The notes beneath the pieces were generated by a model. It saw only the letters and a program-made list of their open reading frames with translations. It did no database searches and had not been told where the DNA came from. Below, piece by piece: positions 1 through 8,100 of a stretch of 64,000 bases of DNA. Location: contig NZ_JAMZCY010000007.1 in assembly GCF_024519285.1 (NCBI RefSeq), forward strand, positions 310,001 through 374,000, given 5' to 3'. The stretch comes from Cohnella sp. WQ 127256. GTDB lineage: Bacteria > Bacillota > Bacilli > Paenibacillales > Paenibacillaceae. The position numbers and the translations under genes are program-made. How positions within the stretch are numbered: the first letter of the stretch is position 1; every line of letters begins with the position of its first letter.

Positions 1-1
1 G

Positions 2-703
2 GAAGAGTGGATGGTATCGGGTGGGATCGGTAAGCTCATGCAAGATCAGGCACCCGTCACGCTGGCTGAGACAGCGATTTTTCAAGACATTGGACCACTA
101 CTCGCACATACGTTGAAGGAATGCATGAATGAATATTCTTTACGATGGATAGAAGCAGAGGAGACGGTCCGGGCAACCGTTATTGGAGCGGGTATGCAGA
201 GCACGGAAATAAGCGGAGCAACCGTTCATTTAAATGCCAAGCTATTGCCCATACGCAACCTGCCTGTATTAAAGCTGGATATTAACGAAGCGATGTTCCA
301 TCCTCCGATAGAGCTTGGGCATGCTGTGGAAGAGACGCTTCGCGGGAGTACTTCCTTGTTTGATTCGGAAGCATCACCTCCATTCGCACTTTCGGTTACG
401 GGTACATTTGCTCTGAACTATGTTAATCTTCAACAGCTTGCCGAACAATTACATATACGATTTATTCGTTATTTTCCAAATAGTGAGGTTATGGTCGTCA
501 TCTGCGAAAGAGATATCGCACAGGCGCTAGGGCAAGCTTTGCAAAGACGCGCTGGATCAGGTTTGCAAGTGATATGTATCGATCAGATTCGAGTTGAACA
601 TGGGGATTACATTGATCTGGGAGAGCCCATCTCGGGGATGATGATTCCGGTTGTAGTGAAGACACTCGCTTTCTCACAAAGGGATGGGGGGATGGACAGT
701 TGA
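2..703 (+). CDS. eutA: Ethanolamine ammonia-lyase reactivating factor EutA (C-terminal part, 5' end outside window)
   Basis: The open frame runs in from the left edge (in-frame codons GAA GAG TGG precede the first ATG at 11), so this is the C-terminal part of a longer protein. EutA is an actin/Hsp70-fold ATPase that exchanges damaged cobalamin on ethanolamine ammonia-lyase. The visible tail contains a GEPISG..IPVVVKTLAF ending that I recognise from EutA, and the gene sits directly before eutB and overlaps it by four bases (TTGA), as expected for a translationally coupled eut operon. The N-terminal ATP-binding motifs are not in view, so the identification rests on the tail and on context. Confidence 0.85.
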   Translation, partial: EEWMVSGGIGKLMQDQAPVTLAETAIFQDIGPLLAHTLKECMNEYSLRWIEAEETVRATVIGAGMQSTEISGATVHLNAKLLPIRNLPVLKLDINEAMFHPPIELGHAVEETLRGSTSLFDSEASPPFALSVTGTFALNYVNLQQLAEQLHIRFIRYFPNSEVMVVICERDIAQALGQALQRRAGSGLQVICIDQIRVEHGDYIDLGEPISGMMIPVVVKTLAFSQRDGGMDS

Positions 704-2061
704 ACTTGACGACGACTGTACTCGGCAAAACCTATCAGTTGAAAAGCTTAAAGGAAGTACTTGCTAAAGCGAATGAGGAGAAGTCTGGGGATCAACTCGC
801 AGGGATTACGGCCGAGGATGCCAAGGAAAGAATGGCGGCTAAGTTGATTTTGTCCGATCTGACCCTGGGCGACATTCGTAACCATCCCCTACTCCCTCCG
901 GACATAGATGAGGTTTCCAGGGTTATTGAGGATGCGGTGAATGATAAGATCTATAACGAAATCAGGGGCTGGTCCGTCGCGGAGCTGCGAGAATATTTGC
1001 TTCGTCAGGAGACGGGGAACAATGAGATTCGCCGGATATCCAGAGGATTGACGAGCGAGATGGTAGCGGCGGTTACGAAGCTCATGAGCAATCTTGATCT
1101 GGTGCAAGCGGCAGCGAAGATCGAGGTCCAATCACATTGCAACATTACGATCGGACAGAGGGGGGTACTTTCCGGGCGTGCCCAACCCAATCATCCTACG
1201 GATAATATCCAAGGGATGAAAGCTTCGTTATTCGAGGCTTTAAGCTACGGGATTGGTGATGCGGTTATCGGAATTAACCCAGTCATCGATTCAGCGGATA
1301 GCGTCAAGAATATTCTGCTTGCGACCAAGGAAGTGATGGAGAAGTGGAGCATTCCGACGCAGAACTGCGTGCTGGCACATATTAAAACCCAGATGAAGGC
1401 GATTCGCCAAGGGGCTCCGGCGGATATGGTGTTTCAAAGCCTGGCTGGGACGGAGGATGGCAACAAAGCGTTCGGAATTGATGTGGCACTCCTCGATGAG
1501 GCAGATGAATTAATTCGGCGGGAAGGTACAGGAACCGGACCTAACTTGTGGTATTTCGAAACCGGACAGGGCTCAGAATTGTCGGCAGAGGCACATCATG
1601 GCATCGATCAAGTGACGCTTGAAGCGCGCTGCTATGGATTGGCTCGGAAGTATAAGCCTTTTATCGTCAATACGGTCGTTGGTTTCATTGGGCCAGAGTA
1701 TTTGTATGACAGCAAGCAGGTCATTCGGGCAGGTCTTGAGGATCACTTTATGGGGAAAATCCAGCAAATTCCGATGGGTGTGGATGTCTGCTATACGAAC
1801 CACATGAAGGCGGATCAGAACGATATGGATAATCTAGCCGTGCTGCTCGCAGCTGCCGGGGTCAACTATATTATAGGAGCCCCGATGGCAGATGATTGTA
1901 TGCTGAATTATCAGTCCACAAGCTATCACGATATTGCGACACTCCGAGAGACGATGCGACTTAGACCTGCGCCCGAGTTCGAGGGCTGGCTGAACCGGAT
2001 GGGCATTATGGAGAACGGTCGATTAACGCCACTCGCAGGAGATCCGACGGTATTTATGTGA
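700..2061 (+). CDS. eutB: Ethanolamine ammonia-lyase large subunit EutB
   Basis: Catalytic subunit of the adenosylcobalamin-dependent lyase that converts ethanolamine to acetaldehyde and ammonia. At 453 residues it has exactly the length of E. coli EutB, and the substrate-binding residues fall at the same positions: Arg160 and Gln162 in LSGRAQPNHPTD, Asn193 in GINPV, Glu287 in WYFETGQ and Asp362 in MGVDVCYTNH. Translation starts at a TTG that overlaps the eutA stop (TTGA at 700-703), so expression is probably coupled to eutA. eutC follows 20 bases after the stop. No frameshift or missing key residue was seen. Confidence 0.98.
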   Translation: MNLTTTVLGKTYQLKSLKEVLAKANEEKSGDQLAGITAEDAKERMAAKLILSDLTLGDIRNHPLLPPDIDEVSRVIEDAVNDKIYNEIRGWSVAELREYLLRQETGNNEIRRISRGLTSEMVAAVTKLMSNLDLVQAAAKIEVQSHCNITIGQRGVLSGRAQPNHPTDNIQGMKASLFEALSYGIGDAVIGINPVIDSADSVKNILLATKEVMEKWSIPTQNCVLAHIKTQMKAIRQGAPADMVFQSLAGTEDGNKAFGIDVALLDEADELIRREGTGTGPNLWYFETGQGSELSAEAHHGIDQVTLEARCYGLARKYKPFIVNTVVGFIGPEYLYDSKQVIRAGLEDHFMGKIQQIPMGVDVCYTNHMKADQNDMDNLAVLLAAAGVNYIIGAPMADDCMLNYQSTSYHDIATLRETMRLRPAPEFEGWLNRMGIMENGRLTPLAGDPTVFM

Positions 2062-2081
2062 ACGCGAAGGGAGGAAACATC

Positions 2082-2951
2082 ATGATTCCATCCATCGAAT
2101 TAGATCAATTCGTCGATCGGGTGATGGCTGAGCTTGAGAAGAAGCTTGGCTCACCAGACGTTTCGGTAACGACGGAATCGGCAAACTCCAATGCAGTAAC
2201 TCATTCTGCAACCGATTCTGGTGTCGTGACGATCAAAGTTCCTCAGCCCCGATGGGAAGAAGGGTTAGCGGAATTGATCGAGAGCACTCCTGCGCGAATC
2301 GGAGTATGGAGAACAGGAACGAGACCGCTAACGAAGGAGATGCTGAAATTTCGTTGCGATCACGCGGCTGCAATCGACTCCATCTATGGGGAAGTTAATG
2401 AGAAGCTGCTGGAACAATTCGGGTTGTTTACTGTGGATACGTGCTACGAGAACACAGAGAATTACTTGAGACGTCCAGACATGGGGCGGATCATTACCGA
2501 ACGCGGAATGGATTTGATTCGCGAAAGCTGCAAGGCTAAGCCACAGGTTCAAATCGTCGTTTCGGATGGCCTAAGTGCCAACGCGATTGATGCGAACTTG
2601 CCGGATGTTTATCCTTCGTTGCTCGATTCGCTCACTGCTTATGGGCTCAAGGTGGGTACACCTTTTTTCGTAAAAGGGGGAAGGGTTGCGGTGATGGATC
2701 ACATCGGGGAGCTGCTACAGCCAGATGTGTTCGTACTGTTGATCGGTGAACGCCCAGGCCTTGTTTCCTCTAAATCGATGAGCGCCTACCTATGTTATCA
2801 GCCGCGCAAAGGAACGGTGGAAAGCGATCGCACAGTCATTTCCAACATCCATCCAGGGGGAACTCCTCCGGTGGAAGCGGGCGCCTATATCGGTACTCTT
2901 GTACATAAAATGCTAGAACAGAAAACGAGCGGAATTCATCTTGATTTGTAA
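2082..2951 (+). CDS. eutC: Ethanolamine ammonia-lyase small subunit EutC
   Basis: Small subunit that with EutB forms the cobalamin-binding ethanolamine ammonia-lyase. The chosen start is the ATG at 2082 because AAGGGAGG lies 7 bases upstream; an in-frame GTG at 2058 overlaps the eutB stop but has no such site. The protein is 289 residues. It has a low-complexity Ser/Asn/Thr segment around residues 28-48 and a C-terminal domain with typical EutC motifs (VVSDGLSANAID, GERPGLVSSKSMSAYLCY, SNIHPGGTPPVEAGAY). Its position after eutB confirms the call. Confidence 0.97.
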   Translation: MIPSIELDQFVDRVMAELEKKLGSPDVSVTTESANSNAVTHSATDSGVVTIKVPQPRWEEGLAELIESTPARIGVWRTGTRPLTKEMLKFRCDHAAAIDSIYGEVNEKLLEQFGLFTVDTCYENTENYLRRPDMGRIITERGMDLIRESCKAKPQVQIVVSDGLSANAIDANLPDVYPSLLDSLTAYGLKVGTPFFVKGGRVAVMDHIGELLQPDVFVLLIGERPGLVSSKSMSAYLCYQPRKGTVESDRTVISNIHPGGTPPVEAGAYIGTLVHKMLEQKTSGIHLDL

Positions 2952-2983
2952 AGTCATGGACTTAGGTGGAGGAGGTGGGGAGG

Positions 2984-3112
2984 ATGGCAATGGGGATCGG
3001 AATCGCGCTGATTGCAGTTACGTGTTTGTTTGCGCTATGGATCGTTCGTCTTGCGGGGAAAAACGTACGCAATTTCGACGAGAGCAAGCATGAAAGCTTT
3101 ATCGGGAAATAA
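2984..3112 (+). CDS. Small single-pass membrane protein between eutC and permease
   Basis: A 42-residue ORF (ATG 2984, stop TAA 3110-3112) preceded by a very purine-rich Shine-Dalgarno region (GGAGGAGGTGGGGAGG). The product has a hydrophobic helix at about residues 4-24 (MGIGIALIAVTCLFALWIV) followed by a basic/acidic tail (RLAGKNVRN, DESKHESFIGK), consistent with one membrane segment with its tail in the cytoplasm. It lies 32 bases after eutC and 61 bases before the permease, on the same strand. I do not recognise a family; by analogy with other small transporter partners it could be an accessory subunit of the downstream permease, which is inference from position only. Confidence 0.6.
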   Translation: MAMGIGIALIAVTCLFALWIVRLAGKNVRNFDESKHESFIGK

Positions 3113-3173
3113 GCTCGATGGGGATTGCCACACGTGTGGATTAGCTTTAGAAAATGCCGAGGAGGGTAACAGT

Positions 3174-4739
3174 ATGAGTACTCAAACCCATCACCATGAA
3201 AAAGACAAACAGGACTTGAATAAGTTCGGTTACGCGCAGGAGCTACTACGCAGCATGGGCGGTTTTTCTAACTTTGCGATTTCATTCTCAATCATTTCTA
3301 TCCTTACCGGTGCAGTTTCCTTATATGGTCATGGACTAAGCTACGGTGGTCCGGGCATGATGGGCTTCGGTTGGCCTCTCGTTGCGTTATTCGTTATGAT
3401 TGTTGCGGCGGCTATGGCCGAGCTAGCATCGGCGATTCCGACGGCGGGTGCATTGTATCATTGGGCATCCATACTTAAGAATAAACGTTGGGGTTGGTAT
3501 ACAGCTTGGATTAACCTCATCGGGCAGATCGGAATCGTAGCTGGGATCGATTATTCCGTCGCTTTGTTTGCCGATCCACTTCTATCTGATGTGTTCGGCT
3601 ACGAATCCACTCTAACGACGATATTGATCTGCTTCGCAGTAATCCTGCTAAGCCACGGCGTACTTAACCATATCGGGATTCGTAGTGTTTCCAGATTGAA
3701 TGATTTCTCTGCATGGTACCATATTGGTGTTGTGCTCGTACTCGTCGTGTCGCTCGCCTTTTTCTCCAAAGGTAGCTTGAACAGCTTCGACTATTTGTTC
3801 AAGGTTGGAGAGACATTCTCCGATAAGCCATATATGTTTGCATTCCTCATTGGTCTCCTGCAAGCACAGTGGACGTTTACGGGCTTTGACGCTTCTGCAC
3901 ATACGATAGAAGAAACGGTAAATCCTCGCGTACGCGCTCCTTGGGGAATTTTCACGTCAGTGGCTTACTCGTTTTTCTTCGGGTTCATCATGCTTGCTTT
4001 CGTTACGCTGTCTATTAAAGATGCCGGCGCGGCAGCTGGCGCAGACAATGCCTTTATTTATGTCATCAGCCAAGCTCTCGGAGGAACCTTCGGTAAAGTC
4101 GTGCTATGGCTCGTCGTGGCCGCAATGTGGTTCTGCGGGCTGTCCTCGATCACCTCTTTCTCCAGGATGATGTATGCCTTCTCCCGCGATAAGGGGATGC
4201 CGGGTAGTAGGCATTGGGCACAAATTTCTAAGAAGTTCCGTACACCAGCGAAAGCAATCTGGCTTGCTGTTGTGCTTTCGTTCTTGCTTGCCCTTATCGA
4301 CTACATTATTAAGCAATCGAATCCGGATACAGCCTATACGACAATTGCTTTCTTAACTGCAGTAAGCGTTGTCGGCTTATATGTCGCTTATGGAATTCCG
4401 ATTGTGCTGAAAATGATGGCGAAGGCAAATGGAAAATTCCAAGCGAAGCATTTGGGTCCATGGCATCTAGGGAAATATAGTAACTTTATTGGTATTCTTG
4501 CGATACTGTGGATTGTCTTCATTTCGGTCATTATGGTTATTCCGCCGAATGAGATGGCTGGCTATGCGCTTGGTGGTATGGTTATTGTGCTCATCATTAT
4601 GGATTTTGCCTATTACAGGAAGCACTTCCCTGGTCCGCAAGCGGCCCTGAATACTTCCATGACTGAGATTCTCCGTCGGGAAAAAGAATTGGAGAGTAAC
4701 TCGTCAGGCGGGGGCTCCGGCATCTCGCATAAAGGTTAA
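3174..4739 (+). CDS. APC-superfamily amine/amino acid permease, probable ethanolamine uptake
   Basis: 521-residue transporter with about 12 hydrophobic segments and the N-terminal hallmark of the amino acid/choline (ACT-type) branch of the APC superfamily (GYAQELLRSMGGFSNFAISF, then AELASAIPTAGALYHWA). A consensus motif GFDASAHTIEETVNPR appears mid-protein. The start chosen is ATG 3174, 8 bases after GGAGGG; the frame stays open upstream but that part is not transporter-like. Its place at the end of an eutABC operon and before a strong terminator makes ethanolamine the most likely substrate, but substrate cannot be read from sequence; another amine or GABA-like amino acid is possible. Confidence 0.85.
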   Translation: MSTQTHHHEKDKQDLNKFGYAQELLRSMGGFSNFAISFSIISILTGAVSLYGHGLSYGGPGMMGFGWPLVALFVMIVAAAMAELASAIPTAGALYHWASILKNKRWGWYTAWINLIGQIGIVAGIDYSVALFADPLLSDVFGYESTLTTILICFAVILLSHGVLNHIGIRSVSRLNDFSAWYHIGVVLVLVVSLAFFSKGSLNSFDYLFKVGETFSDKPYMFAFLIGLLQAQWTFTGFDASAHTIEETVNPRVRAPWGIFTSVAYSFFFGFIMLAFVTLSIKDAGAAAGADNAFIYVISQALGGTFGKVVLWLVVAAMWFCGLSSITSFSRMMYAFSRDKGMPGSRHWAQISKKFRTPAKAIWLAVVLSFLLALIDYIIKQSNPDTAYTTIAFLTAVSVVGLYVAYGIPIVLKMMAKANGKFQAKHLGPWHLGKYSNFIGILAILWIVFISVIMVIPPNEMAGYALGGMVIVLIIMDFAYYRKHFPGPQAALNTSMTEILRREKELESNSSGGGSGISHKG

Positions 4740-4754
4740 ATAGATTGCTAAAGC

Positions 4755-4788
4755 AACCCCCGCCGAGAGAGCGAGATCGGCGGGGGTT
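4755..4788. terminator. Strong bidirectional terminator after eut operon
   Basis: A perfect 12-base-pair inverted repeat (AACCCCCGCCGA / TCGGCGGGGGTT) with a 10-base loop lies 15 bases after the permease stop. The minus-strand gene ending at 4798 converges on it, so it probably serves both. Only a short T-rich tract (ATTATATCTTTA) follows on the plus strand. Confidence 0.85.
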
Positions 4789-4797
4789 ATTATATCT

Positions 4798-5022
4798 TTA
4801 TAGAGAGCGAGTATAGAAGGCGATTTGGAAATTGTTCAGATCCACAGGAAATTTCTGCAAGCCTATCGCCTTCTCCAAATCTATCTCCCAGACTTTATTC
4901 CAGTTTGTCGTGGCAGAAGCTGGTTCCTCAGCAGCCGTTGTACCGAAGAGCAAAGACTGGGATAATAAGAAGAGAGTAATGAACAGGGATGTAAATTTCT
5001 TTAATGAAGTATAAGCTGACAC
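4798..5022 (-). CDS. Small secreted protein with signal peptide, unknown function
   Basis: 74-residue protein starting at GTG 5022 on the minus strand with a clear GGAGGT site 6 bases upstream. The N-terminus is a textbook signal peptide: basic LKK, a hydrophobic core (FTSLFITLFLLSQSLLFG) and a cleavage-like TTAA. The mature part would be about 44 residues with several acidic and aromatic residues and no cysteines. It is divergent from the EamA transporter. I do not recognise a family; size and secretion are compatible with a pro-signalling peptide (Phr-like) or a small exported factor, but nothing identifies which. Confidence 0.6.
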   Translation of the reverse strand: MSAYTSLKKFTSLFITLFLLSQSLLFGTTAAEEPASATTNWNKVWEIDLEKAIGLQKFPVDLNNFQIAFYTRSL

Positions 5023-5149
5023 GACGATACCTCCATAATCAATCGATTCTCATAGTATCATAGAGGATTTCCCGATTTTCCCATAAACTTTTTAAGTTAA
5101 ATTAACCAAGAATAAACATAAGAGCTTGACATCATAGGGAGACTAACAA

Positions 5150-6091
5150 ATGCAAACCACGTCGGAGAAAATATTTACACACCCGCTAGGCATTATGGCG
5201 GCGGCATCAGGAGCGACTTTCCTATGGGGGAGTGCTTTTCCAGTTATTAAGCTTAGCTACGACGAATTAGGCATTGGAAAAAATGATGTTTACGAACAGA
5301 TCCTATTTGCGGGATATCGCTTTACGTTAGCGTCTATCTTGATTTTATTGTTCATGAAGTTAATAGGTAAGAGTATCGCCTTTCAACGAGGAACTTTGCT
5401 CGGGGTAGGCCGAATCGGCATGTTCCAGACGCTACTGCAATATGTCTTCTTCTATTATGGAATAAGCAGCTCAACGGGGGTTCAAGGCTCGATAATCGCG
5501 GGGACGACGTCATTTTTTCAAATTCTATTAGCCCATTATATGTATGCGAGTGATAAAATAACGCTTCGTAAGCTGGTTGGACTTATGGTTGGATTCGCTG
5601 GGGTTGTGATCGTGGGCATGTCCAAGGGTTCGTTATCGATTCAATTCGGTGTGGCAGAAATATGCTTACTGTTAGCGATGTTCTTCGGAGCCCTTGGTAA
5701 TGTGCTATCGAAGAAAGAATCCGGACGTCTTGAAATTTTGTACATGACCGCTTATCAAATGCTGTTAGGAGGATTAGCGCTCTTCTTAATCGGAGCAGTA
5801 GGAGCGGGGGTTTTACCGTTCGAGTTTACGTGGAAAGCGTCATGGATGCTACTCTACCTTGCTATATTATCCGCTCTTGGATTCGTACTGTGGAATACAG
5901 TCATGAAATATAACAAGGTTGGAAGCATCTCGATGTATCTTTTCTTAATTCCAGTGTTCGGTGTTTTCCTATCGGCAATCCTGCTGAACGAAGAGCTCCA
6001 TGCATTCGTGTGGGCAGCGCTCGCGTTAGTCGTTAGCGGCATTGTGATCGTGAACCGGGCGAAGGTGCCACAGACCGAGAGTACAAAGTAG
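5150..6091 (+). CDS. EamA/DMT-family transporter
   Basis: 313-residue protein with ten predicted membrane helices arranged as two EamA repeats, typical of drug/metabolite exporters (RhaT/YdcZ-like). The first repeat begins with ATFLWGSAFPVIKLSYDE and the second with the pattern around GALGNVLSKKESG; the C-terminus carries AFVWAALALVVSGIVIVNRAK, the usual final helix. The start ATG 5150 has GGGAG 8 bases upstream. It is monocistronic, ending at a hairpin at 6122-6160. The substrate cannot be predicted. Confidence 0.9.
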   Translation: MQTTSEKIFTHPLGIMAAASGATFLWGSAFPVIKLSYDELGIGKNDVYEQILFAGYRFTLASILILLFMKLIGKSIAFQRGTLLGVGRIGMFQTLLQYVFFYYGISSSTGVQGSIIAGTTSFFQILLAHYMYASDKITLRKLVGLMVGFAGVVIVGMSKGSLSIQFGVAEICLLLAMFFGALGNVLSKKESGRLEILYMTAYQMLLGGLALFLIGAVGAGVLPFEFTWKASWMLLYLAILSALGFVLWNTVMKYNKVGSISMYLFLIPVFGVFLSAILLNEELHAFVWAALALVVSGIVIVNRAKVPQTESTK

Positions 6092-6121
6092 AAAACTGAA
6101 TAACAAAGATTCAATAGATGT

Positions 6122-6160
6122 AGCCGCGTTTATCAAATCTTGAATGCGATCAACGCGGCT
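6122..6160. terminator. Terminator between EamA gene and converging MCP gene
   Basis: Inverted repeat AGCCGCGTT / AACGCGGCT with a loop of about 21 bases, followed by TTTAACTC on the plus strand. It ends the plus-strand transporter gene and overlaps the last codons of the minus-strand chemotaxis receptor, so the same stem would also act for that gene's transcript. Confidence 0.65.
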
Positions 6161-7812
6161 TTTAACTCATGGGACATGCTGTTCAATGAATCTGCGGATT
6201 CTGAAATATTAATCATCGATCCGAGTTGATCTTCAGTCGTCGCAGCAACAGTCTGGGATTTATGAAGCGATTGTTCGGCAATGCTAGCTAACTCGGTTAG
6301 AGAGGCGGCCAATTGCTCTGAGCTTGCAGACATTTGCTCCGCTGAAGAGGCAATTTCCTGAACCTCAGATGAGACGTTGACATTGGACTGGACAATCCGT
6401 TCAAAGGTTTGACCTGCAACATCTACCAGCTCCATGCCTAGTTTGATCGCCTTGACTCCGTCTTGTATTTCATTAAGGACATTGTGCGTTTCAGCTTGAA
6501 TGATGTGTACTAAGTCGGATATGGAATGTGCGGAGCTTGCCGATTGAACGGACAATTTCTTAATTTCATTAGCAACGACTGCAAATCCACGACCGGATTC
6601 ACCTGCTCTTGCAGCTTCAATTGAGGCGTTTAGAGCTAGTAGATTCGTTTGACCGGATATATCCTCTATAACCTCTAAAATAGAATGAATCTCCTCGATA
6701 TGTTCACCTAATTGTTTCATCGCTATGGATGCTTTACCTATAGTAAGCTGAATAGATCCCATTTGCCCAACAGCGGTGCGAATGGCTTCATTTCCTTGCG
6801 TAGCTTCCTGGGTTGCCTCAAGCGAAACCTGTGTCGCATTGTAAGTCGCTTCGGCTATTCGCTGGATTACGATGCTCATTTCAGACATAGATAGGGAATT
6901 ATCGTTCATGCTTTCCGTTTGTCTCATGGATCCTGTGGCCACGGACTGAACAGCATTTGTAATTTTCTTTGTTGCCATCGTCATTTGCTCGGCACTACCA
7001 GATAACTGTTCTGAGGATAATGTAATTCGTTCTGCATTCTCATGTACTTTAGTAACGACTAAGCGTAAATTCCCAACCATCTGATTCATGGCTTTAGCAA
7101 GCTGGGCAATTTCATCCTTTGTTTTGGATTCCATTTGTCCTCCGCGCAAATCCCCTGTGGCGATGGTCTGAATTCTGAATATGATCTGTACAAGCGGTTT
7201 AATAATCGTACTGGATAAATAGAAGGCAATACTAATCCCTAGCATAATGCTAATTATCGTCAAGACGATAATGATATTCGTATTACGAGAGAGAGTGTGG
7301 ATAAGCGCTTCTTTGTCCGTGTTAATATGAGCTAGTGAGGATGCTGCAACCTGCTCGAAGCCTTCCATGAGGTCGCGTGCGACGGGCTCCGTAGAGGTGG
7401 TCATGCTATTTAAGGCTTTATCGAGATTTCCCGATGCATAGGAAGGGAATATTTCATCCTCGACCATCGTTCTCCATTTATCATTTAATTCAATTAGCTT
7501 CTTATTTTCTTCCGAGGGATTAAGCTCGATCAGCTTTTTTTGAAGCGTTTTGCTTGTTTCTGTATATCTCCTGAAATCAGCCATGAACGAGTTATCGCCA
7601 AACAGAACATATCCACGGACGATCGCTATTCTTTGAGAAACGTTTTTAGATAATTGTTCACTGACGGTCACCAATTCCATATCATTTGAGACCATTTTAT
7701 GAACCTGCTGTTGGCCTACTCTCATGCTTATGGAAGCGGAGGCTCCCGCGATGACAAGAAGAATGAGGATAGTCGTAAATCCCAGCAGTATTTTGTACTT
7801 TAAGCTTTTCAT
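6133..7812 (-). CDS. Methyl-accepting chemotaxis protein
   Basis: Transmembrane chemoreceptor of 559 residues. The start chosen is the ATG at 7812 (MKSLKYKILLGFTT), preceded by AAGGAGG 9 bases upstream; an in-frame ATG 18 codons earlier lacks a site. Order of parts: TM1 (residues 8-30), a helical extracytoplasmic domain of about 155 residues resembling a four-helix bundle (4HB_MCP), TM2 (around IIIVLTIISIMLGISIAFY), a HAMP domain, and a long cytoplasmic coiled coil. The hairpin tip (QTNLLALNASIEAARAGE, GRGFAVVANEIKKL) that binds CheA/CheW is intact. The ligand is unknown; there is no chemotaxis gene nearby. Confidence 0.95.
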   Translation of the reverse strand: MKSLKYKILLGFTTILILLVIAGASASISMRVGQQQVHKMVSNDMELVTVSEQLSKNVSQRIAIVRGYVLFGDNSFMADFRRYTETSKTLQKKLIELNPSEENKKLIELNDKWRTMVEDEIFPSYASGNLDKALNSMTTSTEPVARDLMEGFEQVAASSLAHINTDKEALIHTLSRNTNIIIVLTIISIMLGISIAFYLSSTIIKPLVQIIFRIQTIATGDLRGGQMESKTKDEIAQLAKAMNQMVGNLRLVVTKVHENAERITLSSEQLSGSAEQMTMATKKITNAVQSVATGSMRQTESMNDNSLSMSEMSIVIQRIAEATYNATQVSLEATQEATQGNEAIRTAVGQMGSIQLTIGKASIAMKQLGEHIEEIHSILEVIEDISGQTNLLALNASIEAARAGESGRGFAVVANEIKKLSVQSASSAHSISDLVHIIQAETHNVLNEIQDGVKAIKLGMELVDVAGQTFERIVQSNVNVSSEVQEIASSAEQMSASSEQLAASLTELASIAEQSLHKSQTVAATTEDQLGSMINISESADSLNSMSHELKAALIAFKI

Positions 7813-7895
7813 CAAGTGAGGCCTCCTTATCGACCGTAGGATAGATTTCTTTGGTCGCGGTCTCACCCCATATTATTTAATAGTAAAGCGTTTGC

Positions 7896-7923
7896 ATAGT
7901 AATGCCTATGTACAATAATTCAA
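7896..7923 (-). promoter_or_regulatory. Candidate sigma-A promoter for the chemoreceptor gene
   Basis: On the minus strand TTGAAT (7918-7923) and TACTAT (7896-7901) are separated by 16 bases, about 85 bases before the chosen start of the chemoreceptor. No sigma-D-type motif (TAAA...GCCGATAT) was found here. Pattern match only. Confidence 0.3.
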
Positions 7924-8100
7924 CAAAAGTGTTGGAAAATAGTACAGTTTAGAGAGGCGATCATCGTGGTGAACGAGTTTATGGACTCTAAGTCGACTAT
8001 TCTTCGAAAGTCGTGACTTATGAATAAGATTTAACGTGTTTTAGGAGTGAAACAGTAGATTGGAATATCAAAGTTGCCATTGTAGGTTATCCCGTGGGCG

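Noticed and set aside
3012..3173. 54-codon N-terminal extension of the APC permease
   Set aside because: It overlaps the small membrane peptide gene in another frame and lacks a ribosome site; ATG 3174 has GGAGGG upstream and gives the normal family start.
7959..8020. 16-codon ORF (GTG GTG AAC ...) upstream of the sensor kinase
   Set aside because: Has a modest GAGGCG upstream but is too short and without features; could be a leader peptide but nothing supports it.
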